DNA from: Phalacrocorax aristotelis
Taxonomy: Eukaryota; Chordata; Aves; Suliformes; Phalacrocoracidae
Length of the DNA stretch: 64,000 nucleotides
Assembly: GCF_949628215.1 (NCBI RefSeq)
Contig: NC_134282.1
Coordinates: forward strand, 20,812,723 to 20,876,722
Direction: 5' to 3'
The position numbers and the translations under genes were made by a program. The notes under the pieces are model-generated. The model was not told the origin of the DNA. It searched no databases and was given only the letters and a program-made list of their open reading frames with translations. This document shows, piece by piece, positions 51,438 through 61,830 of this stretch (within the stretch, counting starts at the first letter, position 1; every line of letters starts with the position of its first letter).

Positions 51438-51443
51438 AATAAA
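51438..51443 (+). terminator. AATAAA polyadenylation signal
   Basis: Canonical AATAAA in CTTGAATAAACTATG, 38 bases after the stop codon of the terminal exon. Cleavage would be expected about 10-30 bases later, near 51,455-51,475. Confidence 0.7.
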
Positions 51444-51475
51444 CTATGTACTGTGTATTTCCTGAAGAACATGAC

Positions 51476-52099
51476 CAAAAACTCATTTGAGACCATAGAT
51501 CTCCCGGTAGGTTATGGCTAAAAGCCCAGCTAATGTTTTATGCCTCTTTTTGGTTCATTTCCAAAAGGATTTGTTTGTTTGGTTTTACTCATTCCTTACT
51601 CATGAAAAAGAAACAGTGAACTTAATGGGATTTGCAATACAGAATTCATTTTTCATTTATTAGAGAGCACTTCCTCCAGACTGTAGAGAAATTGTTTCCC
51701 AGCACAGCAAAATCTGCACTGATGTGGCTCAGATTTAAAATTTAGTAATGTATTTCCTCTACTGGGGATGTTCTGAATTTCATTAGGGCAGTGAGTCATT
51801 CTGGTGGTGGCACCAAACTCAACTTATTTATGTTGAATGGCAAAACAACAACAAAAACTTTCCCAAATTTGAAAACATCACTGAAAAAGAATAAAAACAC
51901 AATTGTCTTCAGCCATTATGGCTGCCCTAATTTGAATCACATGGGAAAATGCTTTTTTAATGGCTTTCTTCTTTTACTCCTCACTGGCAACAAACCAAAG
52001 CAAACCAAACCCCTTTCTTTGTTCTTCTTCCTTTATGCATTGCTTTTCCATCTGGTTTTAGAAGCTTATCCCGTGGGTTAGCAATTACGTTGAAATACT
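51476..52099. other. Intergenic sequence after the first gene
   Basis: No exon or repeat is recognised. An ORF of 96 codons (51,791-52,081) is Asn/Lys/Phe-rich with no domain and is considered chance. Confidence 0.55.
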
Positions 52100-52218
52100 A
52101 GAGATCTGGGGTCATTTCCACAGACTTTCTGAATAGCCATGGACTGACCACTTTACCTCCACTACTATTCTGCAAAATGGGAATAATTGCACTTTTCCTC
52201 ACACGGCTGTTGCTAGAA
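52100..52218 (+). mobile_element. MIR-type SINE relic, plus strand
   Basis: The segment GACTGACCACTTTACCTCC, then CTATTCTGCAAAATGGGAAT, then AATTGCACTTTTCCTCACAC, then GGCTGTTG matches by eye the MIR order 'gacc.aagtcacttaacctc...tctgtaaaatgggaataat.gcacctacctcacagggttgttg'. It is strongly diverged. The minus-strand 170-codon ORF just downstream (52,222-52,734) is not part of it. Confidence 0.7.
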
Positions 52219-54839
52219 AATCTATTTATTGCTACAAGATGCCCAGTTACTACTGGAATATTCGAGGCATATATATGTTGTATTTTTCCTTACAAGTGTG
52301 TACCATGTAGAGTTTAAGCTAATAAGTCCCGACGATGATTCATGATGATACGATGATTCATAAGAGGAACAAATTTGAATAGATTTAAATATGTACATGT
52401 AAAAGAAATATGTGAGGCCTCCCAGCACTCTTTGAAATATAAATGTGAGAATTCCTTTAGGTATAATGCTGGAAGCCTTCACGTCAGACCATATTGGCAG
52501 GTGCCAGGCAGAAGGAGCCAGCCAGAAGGACTGATTTATTCGGCTTTCTGCCGGCAGACCCCAAAGGCTGCAGTCCTGCATTACTCCAAACTGTGAGGCG
52601 GATGGTGGATGTGCTCCACTAACGCTGCCTTCTGCTTTTAAGCTCAAGTAGAAACTTATTCCCCTGTGTTCTGGACCTGTGCTCTTATTTTTTGTCTGCT
52701 TTTCTACACCAGCTTCTCCAAGTTCCATTTTCATTTTATTCCCATTTCATTCCCCTCCTCAGAGTATTATTTACAACTGAAGAGCAAAATGTTATAGGCT
52801 GAGCAGACAGGGCACTATATATAGCAAGAGCAGGGCAGTTCCCCTCTCTAATCATCTCCTTCTGCTTTTATGTAGATAGTAAATGATGAGCCACAGAGGG
52901 AATTGTCATTCATCTCTAGGAAATGCATGTCAAAGGAGTTTAAGCTGCATCCTGCCCACACCAAGGGAAGGTAATTTAGGCTTGACAGGGCAGTACTGTG
53001 TTTTCCTAATGCTGAGGAGTTGCAGATGAGATCTTTCATCCATCAGCTGAGTGCTGAGAGCCCACGTTTTAGAATAGGGTATTTACAACAGCAAATGGTA
53101 GCACTCCCGGCCTACAGGCAAATTTCAGCCAAAAAAAAGTGGCATTCATTCACATCATCCCCCTCTGCTGACCCCGTTGCTGACATACACCTCTCAGCCC
53201 TGGGAACTACGCCATGCCTTGGCCGGTGGCTTGGCTCTGCCCCACCAGGGCTGGGGCCAGCCTCAAGGCTGCCATTCGCTTTGTTTGTGCTTCGGGCTTG
53301 TTCCTCTGACTTGCCTCCCCCGAGCCAGCTGACTTGCCCGTGCTTTTTTCCCACTGCCAAGTCTGCTTTGCTGCCTTCTTTCAGGTCTGGAGCTCTTCTG
53401 CTGCCTGTTCTTTTTACAGCTGTCCAAGTGAGCAGAAATAGTTGAACCGACAATACAACTTTGCCAGCTCTGGTCACTTGGGTCCTGCAACTTAAACACA
53501 GCATGCAAAAGCTTAAGCAGCAGCTTTGCTGATGGGGCTTAGCCCCAAATCCGCACAAATCCAAGGTAATCTGGAAGCAGCTCACTGCCTTCTCTTAATA
53601 TTAGTGTCAGATGGCTTCAGCTGAGATGTGGGCTGAAGGAGCTGGGAGCTGAGTGCGTGCCTTGTCAGAGAAAGTTTGTGATCTAAAGGTTTTATAATCT
53701 GCATATTGGAAACTGTCAGAAAGTTCAGTGCCGCGGTTCTACTTTTACCCATGCAGAGCTACGGGGCACAGGTTAAGGCCCAGCTGCAAGAAGCAACCAA
53801 GGTACTACAATACAAAGTAGCAGAGGAGATGCTGAGGGCAAGGCTATCAGTTAAATTTTCTGCCCAGCCTAAGGGTTGTTCATGTATTGTATCCACTGAC
53901 TAACGTAAAATACAAAAGCATTCTGCCTTGCAAGCAGGGGGTGGAACTGCAGTCTCCACCCTCCCAAAGGATGACTTAAATGTGAAGCTATGGTGCCTTG
54001 CTCTTCCTTTCCTTCTGCCTGATCAAATGCATTTTTAATTCTTTAATGCAAAGTAATAAGGCACCAACACAAGAGTTGAAGAGCTCTCCCTTGCTCCAGA
54101 AAAGTCTCAGACAGGGTAGCTAGAGACCTCTCGTGGGAACACCAGCAACTCTCCTGCCTTTGGTGGAGTTAAAAAAAATCAGACTCCCCATGTTCTAAGT
54201 GACCCCCCTAACCCCTGCGTACAGGATGAATGGAGCGCTACCTCCTTCCTGGCTGTGTGCTGGAGCACAGCACCACGTACTGTGGCATTTTGTACCCAGG
54301 CAGTCTTGGCCAGAGTCACCCAGCAAGCCAAGCCACCAGCCTGACTGTACAGGACCTGTGGACAAGGGCAAAAGCACAGATTTAGTCACCCATGGGATAT
54401 GAGCTCTTCACAGTCTGCAGCTGGATTTCAACATATTATAGGAAGCCACCATTCAGTAAGAATTGTCTTATTCCTTTCTGACCATAAGAAATACAGATTA
54501 ATATAGTGGTCTTCCAAAAATAAAAACTGGACACACTCTTTTGTCCAGATGTCTATTCATTACAGGCAAAGCATCTCAGAGTCACTCCTCCTGAGGTGCT
54601 AAGATACACCTGCTGTGGTGTTTCCATTGCAGGCTTGCTATGACCCAAATCACCAATACTTTCTAGCTAAATTGCTTCAGATGAACACAACTGAAAGCTG
54701 ATAAATAAACAGAAGACCTGTTTATTGGAAATGCTTCCCTATTCCTGCCACCAATAAAAGTAGCCAGCAATCTGCCGTGTTTGCAGGTGAAGCAGAGTAC
54801 AAACTTTTTAATCCTCAATCCAGAGCTCACCTAAAAGAT
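52219..54839. other. Intergenic sequence, no supported gene
   Basis: Includes a short degenerate repeat of GATGATTCAT units (about 52,333-52,362) and a C/T-rich interval (about 53,160-53,420) that generates overlapping ORFs on both strands. No protein domain is recognised in any of them. A small charged ORF at 53,706-53,903 is noted in the findings. Confidence 0.5.
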
Positions 54840-54905
54840 TTAGGGCCAAATATTCTTCTTATTTACACCAGTGTAAATTTAGGGAAATTTCATACGAGTT
54901 AATGT
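54840..54905. repeat. Possible ancient archosaur/turtle-type repeat fragment
   Basis: GGGCCAAATATTCTTCTTATTTACACCAGTGTAAATTTAGGG resembles a widespread reptilian repeat with the words 'ggccaaattctgct' and the palindromic 'tttacaccagtgtaaat'. The palindrome TTTACACCAGTGTAAA is visible. The family name is uncertain and the copy is short. Confidence 0.35.
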
Positions 54906-55024
54906 ACTACCAGGTGGTGGATTTTGCCTCAGATCTCATTATTTGTTGGGCTTTTATTTATATTCAGCCACTGTGTGTATACACATACACAAAGCAGTAA
55001 TTTTTGCCAGCAATAAGAGAATGG

Positions 55025-55165
55025 AGTTTGCTATATAAATCAGTATTTCTCAGTCAATATGTTGCAACCCCTCAAGGGGTTATAAAAACCATCTGGGGGC
55101 TTGTAAAGCACTGAAAATTTTATAACAACCTAAAGCAAAGAAAATGTCATTTCTTTCACTCTCCA
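55025..55165. repeat. Possible ancient DNA-transposon (hAT-like) relic
   Basis: ATTTCTCAGTCAATATGTTGCAACCCC, then TCAAGGGGTTATAAAAACCATCTGGGGGCTTGTAAAGCAC resembles old amniote repeats that begin 'gtttctcaaac..gggtcgcgacccctcagggggtcg'. CpG decay would convert such motifs to TGCAACCCC and GGGGTTATA. This is by-eye similarity only; terminal inverted repeats were not established. Confidence 0.3.
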
Positions 55166-57829
55166 TATAGCAACACCATTCTCTTGGCAACCTGTCAAAA
55201 CCATACATGAAACAATAAATTCTATAGGCTTATCACTTTTAACATAATTTTTTACTTCAGCTTTATAAAGCTTGTATGGGAACTGTGAAGTTCCTTTTAC
55301 TTTTATATAGGATTTCCAATCTGAACTGCTTGAGAAATGGTGCTTTAAAGTTTTGGCTTCAAAAGACGGTAGTTTTCATTAAGGGCCGCCGCCTTAGTCT
55401 TCTCCTAAGCTGCTTGTTAAAACTACAGCCTATTTTGTCAAGCTTAGGCTTGTTTGTGTTGGAGCCAGTTTTTCTATTTCACCATGACTTTCTGCCTGTC
55501 AGCTTCCTCTTTAAGCCTAAATCATACAGGGAAACATCAACATTTCCTTCTGTGGGAAGAGATGTTTTGCTTCAAGTGGAAAAAATGGATGAGATTTCCT
55601 GTATCCTCATTAGTAACTTGGTGTACAGTTTGAAATCTGCCCTTTCTAAGGTGAGATACCATCTGAAGAACCTCTGTGCTTTTAAGTATAGCCTCACAGC
55701 ACATGCAACTTGTCAGTGAATTTTGCTTTCATGTACGTATCTTTCATCTCTGTGCATAGGTACTTATCCATTAAATTAATTCCAGTAGCAACCAAGTGTA
55801 TCCTGCATGCACTCACCTAAAAGAATCTACACCAGACCTTGCAATGCCTCCTGTGGCTGAGTTTCTCCAGCAGTTTAACCCAGTCTCACTCCTGGCTGCT
55901 GAGGGCCTGGCTGCCTTGTTCCAGTGGCTCCAGCATCCACCAAGCCCCTCAGAAGACTCCTTCAGAGAATACATTCAGAAAAAATGCTCAGTGTTGGGTT
56001 TTTGTCCTGACAGGATGAGATGGGTCACACAAGGGCCTGGCAAGCAGCAGAGCTAGTGAGGCTCTGAGACCCTCAGAGGGGTAGGGGAAAAAGGAGGGAA
56101 TGGTAGTACTCCCCTTTTAGCAGATGTTAGGTTGGGTGGGCCAATCTCATGCAGCTTCACCCCAAACTCATCTTGACGTCAACGATTTTTGCCTGATGCT
56201 TGAATTTCCACATATTAGTCCTTTGCTGATGCTAAGTACTTAACAAGTGTGGTGCCTTACTCTTTCCAAAAAGTGTGACTAGTTAACTGTTTAAAGGGCA
56301 CAAATTTGATCACTTAAACCATTTGCTTACAAGGAGAAAGTGTGATTTCTTGCAGGGGTGAAAGGTGGTTGCCCACAGCTACTTCAGCTTCTAGCTGTGG
56401 GCTGTGCGGCAACAAGGAAGGGGAGGAACAGCATTGCCTTCTGGCTGCAACTCTTTAGCTCCAGTTTCACTAGACTGGAACTGTGCTGTGCAAATTGCAT
56501 GTAATCAAAACTGAGCCTATTTCACAGTAATTTGTTCAGAACATATCTTCCCTTATCCCTGCCCTGTTTCTGCTGAAGACAGACTACTCAGTTTGCACCT
56601 GCAAAGGCTGGGTTCGGATCCAAGCTGAAGGCATTTGGGGGCTTGGCTGTTGGCTTAGGTCTTTGGCTTTTCGGACTACAGCCAGGATTTTTGCCCCAAG
56701 AACTGGGTGCAGCTAGCTAGTCATGGTCTGGCTCCTCTGCCTCCTTTCTTTAAGCTGCATTGTACCAAAAAGCTCCCTAAAGCCACTCAGTAACATTTCT
56801 CCATGTGGTTTTCATGATGTTAAGCAGTCAGGCAGGAGATCTGAAATGATCTACATAGCCTTCTGTCTTCATCCATGAGACAAAGTGGCTACTCAATGGT
56901 TGCCCCTGCTAATATGAAAAATCATGCAAAAGGTGGGTCTTTTTGTTGTTGTTTTTAATTCATCTATATTCTCAACTCAGAAATGGACCTGCATTTCTAG
57001 AAATGATGGTATGAAGCATTTTGGGAAGAGGAGAAGAAGACAATTTCAAATTAAAATAGCAAAATTGAGCTAGTTAGTAAATAGTCTAAGAAACGTCCAC
57101 CTCAGCTGGCACTGCCCATGAAGGAACCATTGTCTCAGCCAAATTCCCATTGCCCTGGTTGAGGCTGAGCTCCTTGCCTCCGCACACCGCCATGCTGTGC
57201 CACCTCCCTCATCCTGCCCGCCAGTGTTTCGGTTTCGCCCAGGCACAGGGGGTCTCCACAGAGAGAGCCCACCTCAGTGGACACAAGGCTCTCCACCTTA
57301 AAGACCAACAGCAGCCGCCACCACTGCTGCCTTGGCTTGTGCCAGCAGATGAGTTGGTGGGTTTTTTTTCATCCAGAAGAGCCCTTCCCGAGGGAAGAAA
57401 TGTGATTTATTGCATACTTGTCCTGTTTCTTCAAAGCTGGACTGTGCCATGCATGAGAAAGTTTTTGGAGAACAGGCGCAGAAAGGATGACTTAAGGAAG
57501 TTGTCCTCTGCCAGACCAACGCATTGCCCCTTTCTCTGGGGTTGTCAGCAGCACCGTTTTGGTATGAATAGTGAAAATTCCCTCTTGTGCTTTGTCAGCT
57601 GAGGAGTCCGGGGCTGTCAGTCAGTGTTAAGATTCACATATGTTTTGCCAGGATTACACTTCCGTCCTGTCACACTGAGGTGCCTGTGCCGTTACGCTGG
57701 AGTGGCGGCTCATCTCTCTCAGATCCCTCCTTACAAGGTTTGTGAAGAGCAAATCCCCAGCACCATACAAGGGACTGAGGTCCTAAGCCACGGGCACACA
57801 CGTCCTCACCCCTGCTGCTAGAGGACGTG
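55166..57829. other. Intergenic sequence upstream of the CpG-island promoter
   Basis: No supported gene. A 147-codon ORF (55,276-55,719) is framed by acceptor-like and donor-like sites but is rich in Leu/Phe, as expected for T-rich DNA (see findings). A 150-codon ORF (57,150-57,602) has no domain. G+C rises from about 57,650 toward the island. Confidence 0.5.
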
Positions 57830-58431
57830 GGCACAGTGGTCCTAGCCGTGGGAGTGTGCAAGAAGGCTGGGGTGGTGAGCGGAAGTGCCCCTTTGGCCGA
57901 AATCCTCGCATCTCCCACAACGCCGGTGCCAGGAAGGGGCCTCGTGGTGTCGGGGGACGTTGCAGCCTTTGGCCTCGCTGGTCCCCGTGCCCTCGCTAAC
58001 CCCACTTCGTTAGCGGTCCTGCCGGGCTGCGCCTTGCCCCAGTGGGCGCCACAGCAGCTGCCTCTGCTTCCCCTTCTTCCCGCCACGGCTGGTGCCTCTC
58101 CCTGCGCCCCAGGCAGCGGGGCGAGAGCTGCCGTTGGGGCTCGGGAGGGACCCGGTGCGGCTGGGGCAGGGCCACAGGCGTGGGCGAGGAGACGCGGCCG
58201 ACCCTGCCCAGTACGACGGGCCCTACAGTACCAGAGGCGCCGCGGGGTACGGCCGCACCGCCGGCCTGTGGCCCGGCAGACCGCGGGCAGGCCGGGCCGC
58301 TCCTCCCCGGCGGGCTCGGGGCCGGGCCGACGCCTCCCGCCGTCGCGCTCGTCCCCTCCCCGCTCCGCCGCGGCGGCCGCGGGCAGCTCTGCCCCGGGCG
58401 GGCGGGCGGGCGAGCGCGGGGCTCGGCGGAG

Positions 58432-58460
58432 GGGCGGGCGGGGCGGGGCGGGCCGGGCCG
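58432..58460 (+). promoter_or_regulatory. GC-box (Sp1-type) array
   Basis: Overlapping GGGGCGGGCGGGGCGGGGCG and GGGCCGGGCCG sequence immediately upstream of the TATA box. Several GGGCGG cores in tandem are typical Sp/KLF-binding sites of CpG-island promoters. Confidence 0.75.
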
Positions 58461-58467
58461 CGGTCCC

Positions 58468-58473
58468 TATAAA
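58468..58473 (+). promoter_or_regulatory. TATA box of the CpG-island gene
   Basis: TATAAA in GGTCCCTATAAACGCCGGG, directly after the GC-box array. With standard 25-31 base spacing, transcription should start at about 58,495-58,505, in CCGGCTGAGTGGCGCGG. A TATA box inside a CpG island suggests a focused and possibly inducible promoter. Confidence 0.75.
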
Positions 58474-58497
58474 CGCCGGGCGCCGCCGCGCTCCGGC

Positions 58498-58553
58498 TGA
58501 GTGGCGCGGTGCAGCTGCCGCGGCGGGACCGGGCTGAGAGCTGCTGAGGGGAG
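58498..58553 (+). other. Untranslated first exon of the downstream gene (predicted)
   Basis: A predicted exon of about 55 bases, from the TATA-positioned start to AGGGGAG, followed by a canonical donor GTGAGC at 58,554. No ATG occurs within it, so it would be 5' UTR only. The start coordinate is inferred from TATA spacing and could shift by several bases. The gene is not identifiable from this exon. The coding sequence must lie downstream, perhaps beginning at 61,737 or beyond the right edge. Confidence 0.55.
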
Positions 58554-59130
58554 GTGAGCTGGGGCCGGCTGGCCCCTGCGCCGTGCCGCCGCGGGGCTGC
58601 AGGAGGAGGACGATACGGGGAAGGCTGGAGGGCCCGGGGCGGCCGTTCGGCGCCCGGGGGGGGAGGAGGAGGTGGGGGGCGGCGTGCGGGCTCCGCGGCG
58701 GCGGGGGGGAGCCAAAGTTTCCCTGTTGACAACCCGGAGGCCGCTGGCCGCAAATGATCGCTCCGGACGCGTTATCCTGGGTGCCGGTGGGCTCTCGGGT
58801 GTGCTTTGCCTGTTACCTGCTCCCACGAGCTTCCCAACGCCGGATGCGTGGGCGCTGTGGGGTGAGTGGGTGCTTCTGGCGTGGTGAGTTTCTTCTTCTT
58901 GTTGGCTCCTTTTGAAAGCAAGGAGGTGTCGTGTCCCCCCTCCAAGGAGTCTGTTTCCAGGCTGGCAGCCCCGCGCTCTGCCCGTGCCGGCCGGCCCCGG
59001 GCGGGGAGCCCCGGTTGCCCCCGCCGCCGCGGGAAGCGGCCGGGCCGCCGCTGCATCCCCGGGCCGGCGGGGGAGCCCGCGGCTGCGGGAGAGGGGGCGC
59101 TTCCCGAGCATCGCCTTCACCGTCAGAGCT

Positions 59131-61707
59131 TGAAAACTGGAAGTTGCTCACTTCGTTAGTGTCTCCTGTCCGCTGGGAGAGAGAGCTTGCTTTTCTTATA
59201 CTTTAAAAAAATCCTAATTCAGTTACTAACCGAGATTTTCTTTAGATATTGAGTCATAGAGAAATGGGGGAGAAGTATTTACAGCCATTGCAGTTTAGGG
59301 AGGAAAGGGTGTATATATTCTGTAATGGAAACAGGATTTGGATAGTGCTGGTGGCATCAAATTGTGTGATGAAGCAGAGAACTCGTTAGCTTAAACTCTT
59401 ATCTTGGCTTCCTTTTGAATAATGTGGGAGCATGCTTCATGTACTGACTTCTGGGGGGATTTGGAAATGCAGAGTACACCTCCGGAGAGAATCTTTTGTC
59501 TCACGGATAAAATGGTGTTCAATATCTTGGCTCAATGTTGTGCATCGCAGGAGGCTCTTCACAGAGAAATAGAAGCTTTGGAGATACCATTATACTAACA
59601 AATATGTGTTAAAATGTCAGATTTGCCTTAAAACTTGAGAATATCTGCCTATGGATTAGAGGCCTACGTGTGATTACTTCTCTTTCCTTTTTTCATGTTT
59701 GCATATGATTCTGAAACATGGTTTGGTTTCTTGTGGTTTTAATTGTGTTATTGGGCAACTTCCTGAAAGAGAAACCTGGTAGACTGATTATTTTTTTTCA
59801 CTGGACTAAAAATGACTACTTCTCCCTTCACTTTCTCTTGTGTGAGCATTTAGTAATGTCTTGCCCCCTGCTCTCCACAGGTTTTCATTAGAAACCCAGG
59901 TTTGTAGGGACTATTCACAAAATGTATGTAGGTGTGAGCAGCTGTACTGTTGTGTAGCTTCGAAAAAGCGGAGAAGCTGCAGAAATCCATGAGCAATGTG
60001 AAAAGCAGCTGCATGCCTGCTGAGTGATCAGATGAGCCTTTAAAGTGAGGGGAAAACTAATGCAAATAAAAAGGCAGAATGATTAAGCAGACTGATTCAA
60101 ATATATATAAGATGTGCTAGCTTGGAATTTTAGCATTTTATGGGGTGTGATTAAACATGTGAGAATAGCAGCCGTTTGGCACAGGAGTAAACTTTGAGTA
60201 ATGAATGCTAGTCCACAGCTTCTTAATAATTAGGGACAAGTTATATGTCAGACAATCTGTCAGCAAATTTTGTTAGTAGCTTAAGATGCTGAAAAGCTGC
60301 TTATTTGGATGTTACCCTTGTATCTGCTCCCTAGGTATCAGGATGTTATAAAAACTCCTCTTTGCTTCAGATGGTGATATGGCCATCGCTGTAGACAACT
60401 GTCTATATATAGCTCTGTGCACCTCATGTGGGAGGTGGTATGAACTCATGTCAGTACAAAAAAAGAGAACAATAGGAATCCGCAGTGGATTTTGTCTCAA
60501 GGTGTGTACAGAAGTGTTGAAGCTTCTGTTTGGTGTTGTCATTGACAACCTGGAGAGCAGCATGTTTTAGTGGCATGTGGAGACTTTTAGTGTGGGTCTC
60601 TAAATTGCACAGCCAGAGATGTGTTCTAGTCCTAAAGCTTCTTAACAGCATACTGTTAGGCAAAAATGTCAAGCAGTGATCCCAGTAAGTTGCACAAGGC
60701 ATTTTTAGACTAGATTGAAGTGTGTGTATGTGTATAAATAAATAACCACCTCACCTTATTGCTAGGAATTAAAATAGAGATGCTTATAAACTGCATACCT
60801 CTACAGTAAGGGAATAGTTCAGAGGGAGTTCTGGCTAGGGATTTGTGTTGCTTTTGTGGTGGGCTCAGTATCTGCCCGGCTCATGCAGCCGGTTATGGCT
60901 TTTTGATTCTTGCTAGGCAACTGCGGTGCTCATGCTTGAAAAAGCTGAGGCTCAGTGGAAGATATTTCTTGGAAGCTTGAGTTGGGGTTTTCTGGACCGC
61001 TTGGGTTGCTTAATCACAAGCATGCGTGAGGAAGCATGCTTTTGTAATATTAATTAGGGGGAAATCCAACCTAATCATCAAAATACTTCCAGTTAGTTGG
61101 TCTGTTAACTGGATTCTACTATTCTTTAGGGTCAAAGGTTTCACACACAGAAGACAGGGAAAAGATGGATTAATCATCACTAATCTGTAAAGTGTTGCTG
61201 GATGCAGTCATCTTTGCATGCCTCTGGGCATCTTCCTGATCACTTGTGACATAACTTAAAAATCATGCTTGACAGCAAAGTACTAGCTTGTAAGTACTGT
61301 GTAATTCAGTGCACCTATGCTAACCATAAACAACTCCTGAATAAACAGTGATATTAAGAACTGACTCTTTTAGTGTTGGAGAGCCAGTAGCATGGAGTAA
61401 CCAACCACCTACATATGAATTTAAAGATTAACAGTGTAAACTAGAGAACTATGAAAATATGAAAGCGTTTTTATTGAAGTAAATAGCGTCTGTGTGAAAA
61501 TGAGAAAGATGAGTATGTGCAACCATGTACATGTATGTTAAGGTGTGTCTCCTCCATGATGGTTAAAATGATGGTGTGGGAGGAGACCAGAAAGATAAGA
61601 AAATAAAGGTGGTAATGTTTTACAGCTGTAGCTACACAAATGTTTAGGCTGGCATGCTATGGAGAAAAGCTGTCCTGTGTTCTGCTTTTTCCTGTCTCTT
61701 CTTTCAG
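59131..61707 (+). other. Probable first intron of the CpG-island gene
   Basis: Lies downstream of the predicted exon-1 donor and is A/T-rich, with no recognised repeats. The 5' part contains non-repetitive sequence such as TGAATAATGTGGGAGCATGC and GCAAATAAAAAGGCAGAATG that could be regulatory. No additional exon is supported. It ends with a pyrimidine tract CCTGTCTCTTCTTTCAG at 61,691-61,707. Confidence 0.4.
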
Positions 61708-61830
61708 TACTGGAATCTAGTTCACTACTCAACTACATGAATACTTCTGCAAGCACTGTGGAGGCCACTGCTCAAGCTGGAGCCAGTGATCATGGACAGG
61801 AAGAAGATGGGGCCATTAGTGGCGATGCTA
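61708..61830 (+). CDS. Candidate second exon with start codon (unidentified protein)
   Basis: A 123-base segment after a strong acceptor (TTCCTGTCTCTTCTTTCAG) and before a moderate donor (GATGCTA/GTATGA). An ATG at 61,737-61,739 opens 31 complete codons: MNTSASTVEATAQAG, then ASDHGQEEDGAISGDA, with the next codon split by the donor. The segment is acidic and rich in Ser, Ala, Gly and Gln, like the disordered N-termini of nuclear regulators, with no recognised domain. It lies about 3.2 kb after the predicted untranslated exon 1 on the same strand. The frame also runs on to a stop at 61,869-61,871, so without the donor it would be just a 70-codon ORF. This may be chance. Confidence 0.3.

Larger units (their letters stand above)
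57830..59130. promoter_or_regulatory. CpG island
   Basis: CpG dinucleotides and G+C rise abruptly here, peaking at about 58,240-58,720 and again at 58,970-59,110, then fall sharply after about 59,150. This contrasts with the CpG-poor remainder of the window. Long ORFs occur in almost every frame on both strands simply because stop codons are rare in such sequence. The island surrounds the TATA box and first exon and marks the promoter of a + strand gene. Boundaries are by eye. Confidence 0.9.

Noticed and set aside
52222..52734. 170-codon minus-strand ORF
   Set aside because: No domain; starts in A/T-rich sequence and ends at the edge of a MIR relic; no conserved-looking segment.
57827..59206. 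Many long ORFs on both strands (up to 236 codons plus, 217 codons minus)
   Set aside because: They lie inside the CpG island where stops are rare, overlap each other in every frame, and encode Ala/Arg/Gly/Pro-rich strings without domains.
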